In this document: positions 47,101 through 59,919 of the stretch, piece after piece
Position numbering within the stretch: the first letter of the stretch is position 1
Layout of the letters: every line of letters starts with the position of its first letter
Source of the DNA: Daphnia carinata
Taxonomy: Eukaryota; Arthropoda; Branchiopoda; Diplostraca; Daphniidae
Reading direction: 5' to 3'
DNA: 64,000 nt
NCBI RefSeq assembly: GCF_022539665.2
Contig: NC_081331.1
Coordinates: 8,277,534-8,341,533, forward strand
Made by a program: the position numbers and the translations under genes
Notes under the pieces: generated by a model
Database searches by the model: none
What the model was told of the DNA's origin: nothing
Seen by the model: the letters and a program-made list of their open reading frames with translations, nothing else

Positions 47101-48690
47101 ATTTAAATACAAATTGAAATTCGCTTTTGTTTTAGCTCGTCACCTAATTCGTGGGTGACTTCGATGGTGGCCGAGATCTGGGTCCATTTTCGTTCATTGT
47201 AGACGACAGTAAACTAGAGATCTTTTCCTATGTTCATCTTTTAAGCCTTTCCTTGTAAGCCATCTAAGGGCGTGTGGGTAATCACCTATGTGATGTATCG
47301 AGAAATTAAATTTGTAGCGAGGTGATGATGATGAGATGTATTGCCACAATAATGAGTTGCGATATGAAAAGAGAATAAAGAAGCTCAGCCACGCCGAATT
47401 GCTGAGAGACACGTATAGCAAATCGGTTACAGTAGCTAGAAGAAAAAGGCGAGATGTCTCGCCGTCCAGAAAACAAAAACGAAACTGCCCCCGTGATAGT
47501 GGTTTTTTTTTCGGATTTTTTTCTTCCTTTTTATTTCTTCCCTCAGGGTCGAGAGGGTTGGGGGTAACAAAACGCGTTACTTAAGCTATGCGTACGCACA
47601 TGCGTTCTGTTCCATTGGGAAAACCTGTGTGATTCATTGACAAGCTTGAAGGCCAAGCAGAAGGAATGTTGAAAGCCAGAGCCATCGAAAAATTATCTGT
47701 TGGCTGAAGAGGGGAAAGGATAGTACGTGTGGGGAGAGAAAAGTTGAGAGGAGTGATTTCTTGACCAAATCTAAACATCCGTAAAACAAGAATGCGAACC
47801 CGTTAGCTGGGCACAAGTCTGACGAAATTAGATGCATGCAACCCAAACTGAAATGGGAAAAAATGAATCTGAATTCATATAGGACAAAAGCAACTAGGCC
47901 AACAAAGATTTCACGTTATGCGACATATAAAAACCTAAAGAAAGTATTATAATATTCGATGATGTGATTCCACATAGCACACGCAATCAAACGGACATCC
48001 TCAGTATATTCAATTAGCACAAGGAAACATGTTACGAACATCCGTGGAATTTTCCTACCTTCGGATTGGATGTCCATTAGGTACCGACTGATTATTACAT
48101 GACCGCCCGGGATAATGTCGATGGATATCCGAGTGAGCCTACATAAATTTGGTAAAGCGACCAATAGAGCTCTGTGGCTGGAACTGCACTCAGTTCTCCG
48201 GCACAACATTCGGATGCTCTCCATTAGACCATGCAACACATATTTTAACTACCATTTTTAAACAACAGGACAAAGACGATCTCAAATCACAAACAGGACT
48301 TTTTTAAAATTAAGATAAAATCAAAATTAAAGTTAACATTAAAGTTATACTAGATTACAGTATCACATTAAAAGTAGTTAGCAATAAACCAAATAATGAA
48401 TGAATTTTATCAATATTTTTACTTAAGTATGATTTGTTAATTTTCAAAAAGATTTAATTATTTAAAACTAAAATCATATAATAACTAATTCATGTTTTGG
48501 ATTTTGCAACGCTAAATAAGCTGCATTTTATTCACTTCCTTTTTCTAGCTTACGTTAATTTCAATGGCTTGATTAGTTTTAAGCTAATGACGCTACCTGG
48601 CAAAAGTAAAGCCAACTCAAACATATCCCTAGCTTACTATCTGCAACCTAACGAAGAGGCTGCTTGATGGGCCTAGCATTTGTACAGCAC
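47101..48690. other. no supported gene
   Basis: The sequence between the broken RT and the next open frame holds a basic open frame at 47336-47584 with no domain, a small palindrome GGCGAGATGTCTCGCC near 47450, and AT-rich DNA at 48290-48540. I could not tell whether any of this belongs to the gypsy-like element. Confidence 0.3.
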
Positions 48691-49075
48691 CAAAATTCAA
48701 GCTTACCGTTTTGTCCGGAGAGCACAGTAGTGTAGCTCAGTAAAAACTAGCTGAAAACATTTCTGGACTCAGATGGCCTTTACACTCCAGGCTGCTGAAG
48801 TGAAAAACGTGTTGCGAGAGGACAGCGCACAATTCCGATGAAGGTGATGTTGATAAGCTGATGTACACCATTCGGAGTTTTAAATTCTTGAAAGATCCGA
48901 AACCTGATATCGATAATTGGGAGGGATATAATTACGAAGAAGGAGAACAATACGTTTTTGTTACAGATCTCGAAAGATCGGTAATGGCTTTTAAGACCGA
49001 CAGTCTTGAAAACCCCTGGTTCCCCTAACTTGTCAAGATAATGAAACTGAAGAAGAAGCGAGTTTTAATTGACTG

Positions 49076-49560
49076 CTGATCGCTATACACAACGACTGGC
49101 TTTCCCCTTATGCTAGAAAATTGAGAAAAGGCCATGAGAAAAGCCTCTGCGCTGAGGCTGGCCGTTACTTCTAGATGAACTGCTCGCGTTGTAAGGCACT
49201 TAAAAAGGCAGATTCATCTTTTTTCGCGTCGTCGCCCTCTTCCCCCTACTTTGACAGTCAATGGACCAAAGTAGTCGATTCCTGTATGAGCAAACGGGGA
49301 CAAGAATGGCGTTATGCGATGAACCGGTAATGGAGCCATGAGTGGCATTATTGGTTGTAAGTTCCTTCGCTTGCAGGGAATACACTTGTTGAGTAGAGAT
49401 TTAATTACCCTCCGCCCAGCGGTTATCCAGTGCATATTTCGAAACTCATCCAACAAGCGATCGGCCTGAATGTAATAATTTCGAACGTAAGTATCCTAAA
49501 CGGCGAGATTTGTGATACGTTCCTCTGGGGGCAGAATGATTGGATGTTTTGTCACATAAT
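49076..49560 (-). pseudogene. BEL/Pao integrase, truncated
   Basis: From 49456 the reading shows HWITAGRRVIKSLLNKCIPC, followed by CKRRN and THTGIDYFGPLTVK-type sequence (first catalytic Asp). It then continues in another frame with CLTTRAVHLEVTASLSAEAF and VVVYSDQQ (second catalytic Asp), where the 3' repeat begins at once. Everything after the second Asp, including the catalytic Glu, is missing. Confidence 0.8.
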
Positions 49561-50106
49561 CGACAGGTGCTTGACCTTTGGGTGGTCGAATTGACCACCC
49601 ACTCGCATTAGTTGTTATTTGTCAACAAGCGGTCGAAACTGCTTGAGCTTTGACCGGTTTGGCAATTCTTTTCCCTCTTTTAAGAACGACAGACCTTCCG
49701 GGTATACCACTTCTTGTACACGTCAGATGCACATTGCCGGAGCTATTTCAGTTTCAGCTGGCGTCAGTTCTCCTGAAGTTACCTTTAGTTTCTGTGCTCT
49801 CGCACGACAGTTTTCGGTAAACCGTGAACACCACGCAAGCACTCGTTCAAGGCGCACTTTGTTTGAATAATATACCACACACTTGTCGATCACGTTGTCA
49901 CTGAGTTCGGTTATTGTTGTATAGACGTGGAGGACTTCGGGATCTTGATTGTCATTCAGCTCGATCTGATCCCACGTTGGTCATAGTGGAGGTTCCAACA
50001 ATAAGCAGACTGGTCCTTGTTGGAAGCGCTGGAGTTCTTTGAGGTTGTCGGGGTCCAATCCTCTGCTGCAGACGTCTGCTGGATTCTGGATTCCTGGTAC
50101 GTGACG

Positions 50107-50400
50107 TCATTGTCGGCAGTCGGTGTTCATTAAGATCTTTCTAATTTTGTTGCCCACAAACCCTTCATATTTGACGTTACCTAAATGGATCCATCTCAAA
50201 ACTGTCTGGGAGTTGACATGCAACACGATTTGGCTCAGATCCAGGTTCATCTCACGGCAGATTATTATGGCCAGATGTAAAGTTTCGAGCGTTCCTTGAA
50301 GCTGGAGCCGTGTGATCGAGAGTTGCTTTAGCGGTGCGACATGTGTCTTGGCCATGCTGAAGGATAAGTCTCCTCTTTCAGTGGCGTATGTCGTCACATA
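50107..50400 (-). pseudogene. BEL/Pao RNase H
   Basis: The minus reading contains SITRLQLQGTLETLHLA, then VNSQTVLRWIH and FVGNKI. This is the 'iPRLEL.aa..a..la', 'DS..vL.Wi' and 'fV.NRv..I' series of BEL RNase H, with DS changed to NS. Confidence 0.75.
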
Positions 50401-50599
50401 CGCGACTGCTCCAAATCCTGGTTGACTGGCGTCGCAAAGACATGTAGCTGTTGAGCCGTGGGATGATCTCCGTTAACGAAACATCGAAGAACTGTGGTGC
50501 GTTCTAAGCCTGGCAAACTTTGACACCATCTTAGGAATCGAAATTTCAATGGCTTGGGTAGCTTTTCGTCCCAATCTAATTTGGCTCGCCATACCTCTT

Positions 50600-52180
50600 G
50601 CGTCAATATTTCCATGACGAACACCACCAGAGCGACGAATCCAAGCGGATCCTAACCAGTGGCTACCACACCTACAAGATTTCTCTTAGTAGGTGTGGCG
50701 TGCGACTCAATTTTCTCTTCCACTTTGAAAGTGAAAGCATCGATTTCACTGTCCCAAAGAATTCCTAGGCCGTGATCCATAGGTAATTTGTCCAGGTCTA
50801 AATCCAGCTTTGGGTTGGCTAGTTCTTATGGTTTATGAGCCATAAGAACCTTTCTTGACGACGAAGACCATTTAGTGAGGTTAAACCCCCCCAGCTGCAG
50901 CAAATCCTTTAACTGGCGTTCGATTGCCTCTTCTGCCGAATTGAATGAATCCAAATAGTTGTCGACGTAGAAACTTGTTGTTACGCTGGCTGCTACCTCT
51001 GGAAATTTCATTTTGTTGTCTTTGGCTGTTTTATTTAAGGCGAACAAGCAGGTCGACGGCTCCAAAGACATGAACTGTCATTCTGTAAGTGAGAGGTGGC
51101 GACGTACTACTGGGCGATCGGTACAAAAACCGAACGCATCTTGATCCTCCTCTGGAACTAACACTTAATGATACATTTTCTCAATGTCACTACTGATGAA
51201 AATTAGGTACTTCCGAAAGCGCAAGATTATTCCAAGTAAATTAAAAAGGTAGTTCGGTCCACGAAGAAGATTTTTATTTAAGGAGGTACCGTCGCACTCC
51301 GCCGAACAGTCGAAAACCATTCTTGTTTTTGTCGTCGAACTTGCTGAGCTTTGAACACCGTGAGGCATGTAGTCCGTCATTGGTGTTCGTCTCTTTTCTT
51401 CTTAGGTATACAAGAGACGAGCATGGCCAAGTTTTATATATTCTTGGATTACGTCATCGTACCGCTTAACATAGTTGGAGTCTCTCTTGAAGCGCCGTTA
51501 GATCTGGAAGAGGCGGCTAAGCGCCATACTGCGGTTGTCCGGTAATTCTGGGTTGTCGGTCTTCTACATCAGGCTGGCTTGATTGGTGATTCTTTATGTA
51601 TTTGGTGGTCTTTTTCAGAATCTCCTCTCCCCGTCGATCTTCTGCTGACATGACTGTGGGAACTTGCACAGAGTTTTTCGCCTCCATGCTCCAAAACCGT
51701 TCGACGAGCTCGGAGAGGCTCATTTCCCCTTCTTTGATGTGATGTTAGCGAAGTAAGGACTTTTATGCTCGTATTCGTCTTGCGGGCCCATTTTTCCTCC
51801 CAGACACCAAAAACCATCCAAAAGGCGTGTTAAAATCTAACGGCCCCGTCTACCCATTGATTGGCTTACGCGATTCGCTATAGTCGTGGGCGTCTGCTAC
51901 GTCGAGGCCGATTAGGACCGTCACTTGGTTGGGTTGGGCTTCCGGAAGCTTCAGACCTTGCAGATGTGGAAATGCCTTTGCTTGTAAACCCAAAAATGTT
52001 GGATTTTCCGAATCGTAGGACGTCACATTGATCTTCGTTGTTGGCCCGGATAAAACTAGTTTGCTTCTGGCCACATCACTTCGGATTAAAATCGAGTCAC
52101 TCCCGCTGTCTAGAAATTCAGAGGTATCAAAGAACTTCTCTCCCTGTTATAGACGAACGGGAACAATTTTGAAAAGCATT
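50600..52180 (-). pseudogene. BEL/Pao protease and reverse transcriptase
   Basis: The protease tail is visible at 52074-51850 with VLIGLDVADAHD, the standard end of this domain in BEL elements. The RT then shows KTRMVFDCSAECDGTSLN (51330-51270), DIEKMYH near 51170 and SVTTSFYVDNYLDS near 50975. The last is the YVDD-type catalytic motif with N in place of the second D. Frames are broken several times. Confidence 0.8.
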
Positions 52181-52182
52181 CT

Positions 52183-53400
52183 TCATCGGCTGTCCTCCCC
52201 GTCTCTGATGTTCTTCGGCAGCTTGGTAACGACATGCATCATGTTGCCCAACGACTCGAATTCGTCTGCGAGTCCAGTTGTTGACAGAGCGGAGACGGCT
52301 CCATGAAGCTTGTTGGAGAATGTTTTCAGACTGGTGCTGTCGTTCGGCTGCACGGACGGAACTCGAAGGAGATTGTTGAGATGCGTCTGAACCAAAATAG
52401 TAGTATGACCATATTCTTGGCCGTGCCGATGCAAGACTACATCATATTTGCTCGGGTCATGCACACAATCAACTACCGAGTTGAGAACCTGCGTAGCCAG
52501 CAGCTCCTGCAAATGCGCTAACCGGATTCAATTGTCGCTGCTCCGGTTGTGGTACAGCATCACGAATTTGGACTTGAACATTTGGTAGCTAAACGGGTTG
52601 CCGTCGAACTTGGTGATGGTGAGCGGTGGAAGTGCTGATATCCGCAACGAATCGAAAAGTTGGCAGATGAGACTAGACTCTGATTTCGTTGCCTCCATGT
52701 TATATATTTGTTCGCCCGCTGTCCCCGCTCCTCCACATCGTTCCAAGAGGCTGACTGCCTGTGGCGGTGAGGATGAGGTGCTGCCTTGCGGCCATCCTAA
52801 GGGTTCGTGACGCTGAGACAACATCCCTTGTATCGATGTGTCCAGCCGACCTTGGGATGATATATCTCACCCTCATGGCATTCTTTAGACATTTTTGGGG
52901 CAAGTTTTTGTACAAGGCATTTCAACTTGTCGAGCTCTTTCGACTGCGATTCACAGGTTTTCTGGATGGCTTCTAGTCTCATTTCGACTTTCTTCGAGTT
53001 TCACTCATTCTCTTCCAACATTTGGCCAATCGCCGACTTGAGTCGAATATCCGTCTTCTTTTCCAAGGTTGCTGAAGATTTTTCGTTAACTTCATGGATC
53101 GACTGTAAAAGTTGCTCGATCGCATTTAACGACTCACTCTGCCGTCTTGCTTGCACAGATGACTTCTTACTGGCGTTGTCGATGTCTGACAGAAGCTCAC
53201 CGTGTCGGTTTAAGACGTTTTGGGTGTTGCCAGCTTGGATTTCAACCTCTTGGATCTTTGCAGATACAGTCGAATTTTCTTTTAGACTTGCCTTTGTCAC
53301 CGTCGGGTTAATAGTGACTGACGATGCACGTGACGATATAGTCGACCGCGATGCTAGATGTTGGTCCGTTTCTGACAGTACACTCTGGTGATCTGTCGCG
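52183..53400 (-). pseudogene. BEL/Pao gag region
   Basis: A coiled, charged N-terminal part (53300-53001) is followed by the capsid motif LPPLTITKFDGNPFSYQMFK near 52600. A helical part follows (52512-52183) with SLKTFSNKLHGAVSAL. These parts lie in different frames separated by stops. Confidence 0.75.
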
Positions 53401-54320
53401 AAATGTACTTCCCAGCGTTTGTTTTCAGGCGTTTACCTGGTAGATTGGTAACTGTCTCCACATATTTCTCGTGAAGCTCTATGGTCTGATCGAACAGTTA
53501 CACGAGTTTGGTGCGCTAGATGCCCAACTGGCCTTTACTGAGACGAATGCCTTGACGATGTTGACGGATACAATCGTGGATCCTGGTCGACATTGTGGTG
53601 TGTTCTCTCTTTCGTATGTCTCGTGCTTGCGTAAGACTAGGAATTGATGAGTCGTGACTCATGTTTCCGTCATGGTGATCAGGCTCCGACTCTGCGATTT
53701 TTAAGGCCGTTACAGATTATTTCTTGGTGGGTTTTGAGATGACTCCTGTGCTTCCGCCATGGTGAACCGGCCCCGACTCAGCAATTTATAAAGCCACTGC
53801 AAAATTCTTCATTTGCGAGATTTGTCATGGTTCCATGGGCCTCAGTCATCATCGACGGATACAGTTCAAACGATTAGTCGACCAATGTGAACACAAAACG
53901 TGAAACAACATGAAGTCGATACAGTACAAAGGGATACAGTACCCGGGTTTCGGTACCATTTGTTACAGATCTTGAAAGATCGGTAATGGCTTTTAAGACC
54001 GACAGTCTTGAAAGCTTTGGTTCTCCTAACTTATCAAGATGATGAAACTAAAGAAGAAGCGAGTTTTAATTGACTGTATTAACTGAAGGAGGGCCACACT
54101 TCGGTTGCTCTTTAGCTCACACTTTCTCCAGGGGAGTCGACAACTATCTGCGTAGAGTTTTGCAGGCTATTTCAGAGGGGATCGGCGACCTACTCGAACA
54201 AGAAGAAACAAGAAGAACAAGAAAAATAGACTACCCAGACCCGTCACCACCTATGGTGACCGATAAGAGAGCCCTCTGGTTTCCCAGCGAATTTGAACCT
54301 TACCGATCAAATCGGTGACA

Positions 54321-54968
54321 GTTCCTGACGATTACGTCTTCGGAGAAGACAAGCAGTTCCAAGTTAAATTTAATGCACACTAAAGGAGCTATTACATGGG
54401 AAAAATTGGAATATAATGAAGTAGACAGGTATTCGTAGTTTTCTGGAAATATCGGTTGGTATAAACCCCTGTTGGTGTGGCAAATTATATTTGATTATTC
54501 ATATTTAATAGATTACATTTTGTAATCGTAAACCGATAGGTAAATTCAAGGAATTGCAGAAATCGAGATATCCTCTATGTAAGCTTTTTCTAGCTTCTCT
54601 ATGTAAACTTTTTTAAAGTGGAACACGTGAGGTGGACTGCGGAGCTTTGTTCAAATTCTTTCAATGGAGTATGTTAAATAGTTTATTTAGCAGACATGTA
54701 GTCTCTTGGGCGAGTTACCGAAAGTACTCCAGGGTTTCCGACTCTTGGTTGCAGGTTTCCGCCACGTGGACATCTGGTGCACAACGGTAGGGCGTCTGCC
54801 TATCGACGTTTGGACTACTGGTTCCCGACGTTTGGGCACAAAAATTTAAATGTTGCTGAACCTAATGAGCAGCACACTTTACGGCCAATGGACTCCATTC
54901 ATTTTCGTTAGTTAAAAATTATAACTATACTAAATTAGTCGTTAGTTTAATAATAAAATTAATAATAA
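54321..54968. other. no supported feature
   Basis: AT-rich sequence between the split open frame and the MULE element. No coding or repeat structure is recognised. Confidence 0.4.
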
Positions 54969-54969
54969 T

Positions 54970-57900
54970 GATGTTGCGACGATCGCCCCCTTCGACAAAT
55001 GCCCCCGTGGAGGAGGGGGGTGGACGATTGCCGCCCACGCTATAACAGTTGACCCCCGACTGTTGCTTCCTAACTTAAGAATAACAAATGCCTAAATCGC
55101 CTTTTATTTTTCACTGCAAATTAAGAGAATGTTTGTTTTACAGTTGTATTTAAGGAGAAACAGAGAATCAGGGTGATGTTAAAGATAGAGGACGTTGCGG
55201 ATTTCGGCGAGTTCGGCTGCTATGTCTATGGTTATTGGTTATTGGTGAATCGCCATCATCTGACAGGTGATGAGGCAGTCGTCTGACGCCACTTGAGTGG
55301 CGGCGTACGGCTGAAAAGGACGCTTCCTCTGTTGAACTGGCAGTGGCAACAGGTATCGGAGTAGGGTTTACACAAGACCCAGCCAAAAATCGTCGTCTTG
55401 GATAGACCGTGGGATTTTTCTCAACGGGAGAAGAGTTAGAGACATGCCTATCACCATCTTGCTGGAAAAATAATCCGGTATTATTTATTTTGTTAGGATA
55501 AAAACATATTGTTCTATATTTAAGTTAGGCTCCGTGAGATTCCTAATTAATTACAGAAATTCCCGTAGGCTTATTTCCCCTTCAATGAAGCGATGTCCAT
55601 TTTTCTCAACCATTGCGTCCTTTTTCCGCTGACGCATTGGTTTTGGCCTAGTGGGACGCCTGTCTGCTAATTCGTCCTCATAGTCACGAAATTTCGCATT
55701 TTCGGCTTCTTTGAGAAAAGTGAATAATAAAGAGAAAATAAATAATAAAGTAAAGTATTATTAAAATTGTAAGGTTAGGTAACTACTCTTTACTTACACA
55801 GGAAATCCCAAGCGATAGGATGCGAACCTCCCATGCATTTGTTTAACCATGAGTGCCATGATTCGACCAAATTATTGGTGCGATGTTTCAACCCGAAAAC
55901 GCTGAAGACTTTCGGAGAGACCACACCGATCCAGTACAAGAGGAAAAAGGCGTTCAGTTTTTTAATTCCTTCTTGGATTGCTGTAGTTTCCCGCCGAAGG
56001 TCATTTGTATAGTGCTTTGGAATATCCTACAAAAAGTTTCACTCTTTACTTGGTTTATGTATGAATAGAAATTACGGGAACTTACTTCGAATCCTGCCAA
56101 AATCCTATTTGCTAGTAAAAGAGCGAGAGCGATGATTTCCTTTACGTATTTCCCGATTGTTGGACGGTTAGAGTACGCATTTTGAAGGCCATGTTTCTGC
56201 ACCCTTCTCCATACAGCCTAAAAATTCAAATTAGGTTAAACACATAAAAAGCAGCTAGTAAATCAATACCTGCGAATAGTGAAAGAAACAGCCGACAGCT
56301 TCGCTTCCATGAAAAGCTGCAGTCAGGGACTCCCGGTTTGCGTACATGACCAGAAACCAGCCTATGAAACGATCGGGATGTCATTGGTCAAAAACGTCAA
56401 TAATCATTTCGATTACCGCGTCCTAAAGGGCTCGTGTTTTCATGATAATTAAAATATATTTGAAAAGACAAACCTAACAAAATTTTTATCAAAAACCGTA
56501 AGGTTGTTTTGTGTAGTGGTTTACATTGATTACCAGGTTGAACTTGACGATGTGCAACGTAAACAACTGTTTGAAGAGTTCCGGCACGGTACGAAACCTA
56601 GCATCCGCCTGAATTTCATTGGCCTCCCTACGCTGTGGTAATAGTTTCGGTGATAGGAAAACTAGCGCTTCTTCGCCTCCAGAGACTTTCGCGTGACCTC
56701 GATAAAACTGGCCTCCTTCAAATGCATCACTAAGAAATAATGAAAAAAGAAATAATGAATTAAAACGCAGCATCCGTTAAAAAAAATACAATATAAATGA
56801 ATTACCAGTATTCAGGATATTGTTGTGTTAAGTCGGCAACTTCCTGAACCGTCTAAGGGATTGGTAGTTCCTGTCTGCGCTTGGCCCGCTGCATCCTACG
56901 TTGCATCGCATCGCAATATCCGATAGGAACGCCTTGATGCCTAAAATAACAAATCTTTAAATATTTTACGAACCTTTAACATACAGTGGCTAGATACTTA
57001 CTCACGATGAACGGCATCGAAAACCACTTTAGGACGTTTACGATCAAGTCCCACTGCGTCAACGCATGCGTTGACTACGGCAAGTAATTCCTGTTCTTCT
57101 GCTTCTGGGTGATGATTGTGGTGGTTATCTCCCTGCCTGAAAAACAATTCTGATTCCATATCAGATTTAATCCGGGCTTTGCAACTATCGGTTGCTTTTT
57201 TATGGTTTTTGCAGTAGTAAATGATGGAATACGCTCTGCAAAAATAGATAGAAATAAAATATATTTAACTTTTTAGTTGTTTGATTATTTCAAATAAAAT
57301 TCGTCTTATGTCCTCATCTGCAAGTGGTAAACGAAGCCCTTTTTGGAATTGTATTGAGTTCCGTTATATTTCATCCCTTTAACTGGTTCGACAGTAGGAT
57401 AATCGTCTTCTTCAAAAAGCATTTTGGTTTGACGCTCGAGAAAGAAATGAGAAGATGCGCTAGGCGTGTAAAAGAAGACTAAATTGCATTTCTATCTTTC
57501 TAGTTAGTATATATACTTTTTATACGTTACCTCTTTTCCCGCCAATCGGAAAAAATCAAACGAAAATAAGGCGGAAACATGCCTCTGGAGAACGATCACA
57601 TTCGTTTTGCTTGTCTGTTTCCTTTGCCGACATTTTTTCCTGTAAACTAGACCGTCCATGACCGTGGCCTTCCTACGTGTCGACTGTTCATCGGGCGATT
57701 GTAAAATTAATACAACTTCAAAGTAAAGGACTCCATTATTTCGAAAATTGTAGTTAACTAGGAAATGAAATTTGTAAGCGATTTCTAGGTTACAGGAAAA
57801 ACCTGTGGAAACAAATAAATAAACAGATCTTTACCTGAAACTTCAATAGCAAAAATAATGCTATGCAAAAACCGGAAACTAGCATAGCATTTGCATCGAG

Positions 57901-58062
57901 CAGCTTATATGAAAGGGGGCTATTCTTCACTGAGGAGAGGGGGCATATATTATTCTTGAGTTAGGGAGCAACAGTCAGGGAGGGCAACTGTTATGGCTTG
58001 AGGGGTAATCGTCCACCCCCACACGGAGGCATTTGTAGAAGGGGGAAACGTCCACACGCCAT
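54970..58062 (-). mobile_element. MULE (Mutator-like) DNA transposon, about 3.1 kb
   Basis: Inverted ends of about 110 bp: the left reads GACGATCGCCCCCTTCGACA, and further in GTGGACGATTGCC and TAACAGTTG. The right, complemented, reads GACGTTTCCCCCTTCTACA, then GTGGACGATTACC and TAACAGTTG. ATTAATAATAA lies at both flanks and could hold the 9-11 bp target duplication usual for MULEs. The transposase gene is on the minus strand. The TIRs differ by roughly 20%, so the copy is old. Confidence 0.85.
55168..57423 (-). pseudogene. MULE transposase with FLYWCH zinc finger
   Basis: The start is ATG at about 57423. The first exon encodes GMKYNGTQYNSKKGFVYHLQ, opening a FLYWCH finger. The second (about 57239-57003) continues YYCKNH, then CKARI and NHHNHHP, giving its C2H2 ligands. 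Later exons show DARFRTVPELFKQLFTLH (first catalytic Asp block, about 56600), GCFFHYSQ and VQKHGLQNAY (about 56300-56170), and FGLKHRTNNLVESWHSWLN (about 55870). The last matches the MULE 'RTNN.vE.wH..ln' end. TAG at 56853-56855 and TGA at 56381-56383 interrupt frames. The position expected to hold the second Asp reads MYANRE. The first intron lacks a GT donor. It is inactive. Confidence 0.8.
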
Positions 58063-58069
58063 AATAATT

Positions 58070-59560
58070 AATAATAATTAATGCAGGTGACATTTTAAAC
58101 TCACGTAATTATAATTTTACTTTTCTTTTACAATAACAATATCTAAGCTTATTACCCGATAAGCCCAAGCAAAAATGTCTGTACAATCATTAGAGTAAAT
58201 TACAAATACCTTCATTCGGTAAAAACCAAAAAAAAGAGTCTAAACGTAGCTAGTATGGGATTCCACTTGCCGCATAGTATGGGGCTTCCTTGGTTCTACA
58301 ACATTTTATTGTCGCGTCCAAACTTCGGAAGCAAATCGTCCAAATGTCCAGGCAGATGTCCTACTGTCGTGAAGAGCTCGTCCAAGTGTCGAGGGAGAAA
58401 AATTCAAGTGTAGGAAAATCTAAAATCTTTTTTTCAACTAGCCCAGAAAAACTTTGTACCGGGTGATGAAAGCAAATAGTGTTCATAGTATGGTGTTCTA
58501 GAAAATGAGAGCGGACCCTAACTGGGCACACCAGATATGGCAACCACGAAACTGGAAAGGGTGTTAATGAAATGAAATTTCAACAGAATGATGCTTAATG
58601 TAGAATCCCATTCCTCACTTAGGCATAAATTTCCCACAATTTAATTTAACTACTTGTGTGGTTATCGCAAAAATAAAAAAAGGTTCTTTTTTTTAACTTC
58701 AATTTTTTCATATTACTTGAAAACCAGTTAATTTAAAGCAATTGTTGAAATAACAAATAAAATTAGTTCTTCTCTTCTGATTACCCATTTTAACTATATT
58801 TCCAATGTATTAGTTTGAGAAGCATGAGGGATACAAAAAATGACATTCCATTGGGAGATATTGGACATTGTTTTGAGCGAGTTATGTCGGACGCAAACGA
58901 CATTTTGTGGCAGGGCCTAGATGTCAATTATCAATCAATATTTGATATTTATCAAGCCACTCCTATTCTCCCTTAGTTCCAGCTATTTTGTCACTTCACC
59001 TCCTGTTCAATCACTACCAGATTTCGATAACACAGAATTTAGTTGATTATTTTTTCATGGATACATAAATAGTTGTATGAATACATAACGTAATACAAGG
59101 CAAGGCATGTTTCTTCAATACCCCAAGTTTAATAGACCAGGTCTACCGGGGCACAACGACTATCCATTTTATTAACCCCTTAATTTTTTCCCCTTCTATA
59201 TTTTCAGTTTTTTTTAATTTTATTTATTTTTTCACGTTAGATTGAAAACACCTGTTGACCATAGACTTAAGTGCACTTTATAATCTTTTACATTTCCCTC
59301 TGCTAAACCTTCTTTACTATAGGAAACATAGACAAAAAGCGTTCTTTGTCCAATTCTGGTACGCTCTCCCCCATGGAGTGTTTGTATTGATAAGAATAAT
59401 AAGGCTTAGAACGAGTCGTTAGGCGACATCGATTTGGATAAGATAGTCTATTAGATGATGGTTCGTCTCAATCTGAAGTGCTAATGAAAATTTTGCGATC
59501 AAAAAATGTTCGCGATCCCGATCTCGATAAAAAATTGGAGATTCGAATTATTACCAGGAG
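58070..59560. other. no supported feature
   Basis: AT-rich sequence. Small open frames such as 58361-58543 (minus) have no domain. No TIRs or LTRs are recognised. Confidence 0.4.
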
Positions 59561-59579
59561 GAGGCGCTGAACTAAAACA

Positions 59580-59830
59580 CAATTCCAGAGAACTATGAGT
59601 CATGCGCTCACCCCTCCAAATACCAAGAATTTATTGTATAGCTAAGAAACGTTGTAATAAGGACGCGCTAGTATAAAAGCTGACCGTTTTTAAGATTATG
59701 TATGTCAGTCTTCTTCAAGTCATCCAGATCATCGGAACTAAAGTCTCATCTGTAGTTTTCTATGGTAAATAAAGGACCTTCTCCTGTATTTCTTTTTGTT
59801 CTTTTTATTTTGAACCGAGTTGATTTTTAT
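59580..59830 (+). repeat. possible solo LTR
   Basis: TATAAAAGC near 59671, a following segment resembling an RNA start region, and AATAAAGG near 59767 have the spacing of an LTR promoter and polyadenylation pair. No coding region is attached. Ends and target duplication were not found. Confidence 0.3.
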
Positions 59831-59919
59831 CAACCCACGGTTCGCCAAAGCCTCAATAAATTGAAGACGCTACCCGTTGCCGACATCACAGTGAAGCATT
59901 GCCACCCAGCTTCACAAAA

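Larger units (their letters stand above)
48959..54075 (-). mobile_element. BEL/Pao retrotransposon, degraded
   Basis: Terminal direct repeats of about 115 bp lie at 48959-49074 and 53961-54075, roughly 90% identical and ending TGTAACA on the minus strand. Immediately inside the right one, minus-strand TGGTACCGAAACCCGGG is a BEL-type primer-binding site (about 53943-53959). Gag, protease, RT, RNase H and integrase follow in order on the minus strand. The flanks GTTTT and GTATT fit a 5-bp target duplication with one change. The integrase stops abruptly at the 3' repeat. Stop codons and frameshifts occur throughout. Confidence 0.85.
48780..54320 (+). pseudogene. unrecognised open frame split by a BEL/Pao insertion
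   Basis: The left part ends at 48958. It reads SDEGDVDKLMYTIRSFKFLK, with a WEGYNYEEGEQY stretch following. The right part (54076-54312) reads LTEGGPHFGCSLAHTFSRGV and continues through an acidic/basic region (LLEQEETRRTRK) to a TGA at about 54316. The frames fit if the retroelement and one copy of its 5-bp target are removed. An earlier frame change near 48838 suggests it was already degraded. I do not recognise the family; it may be a host exon or a gag-like piece. Confidence 0.45.
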
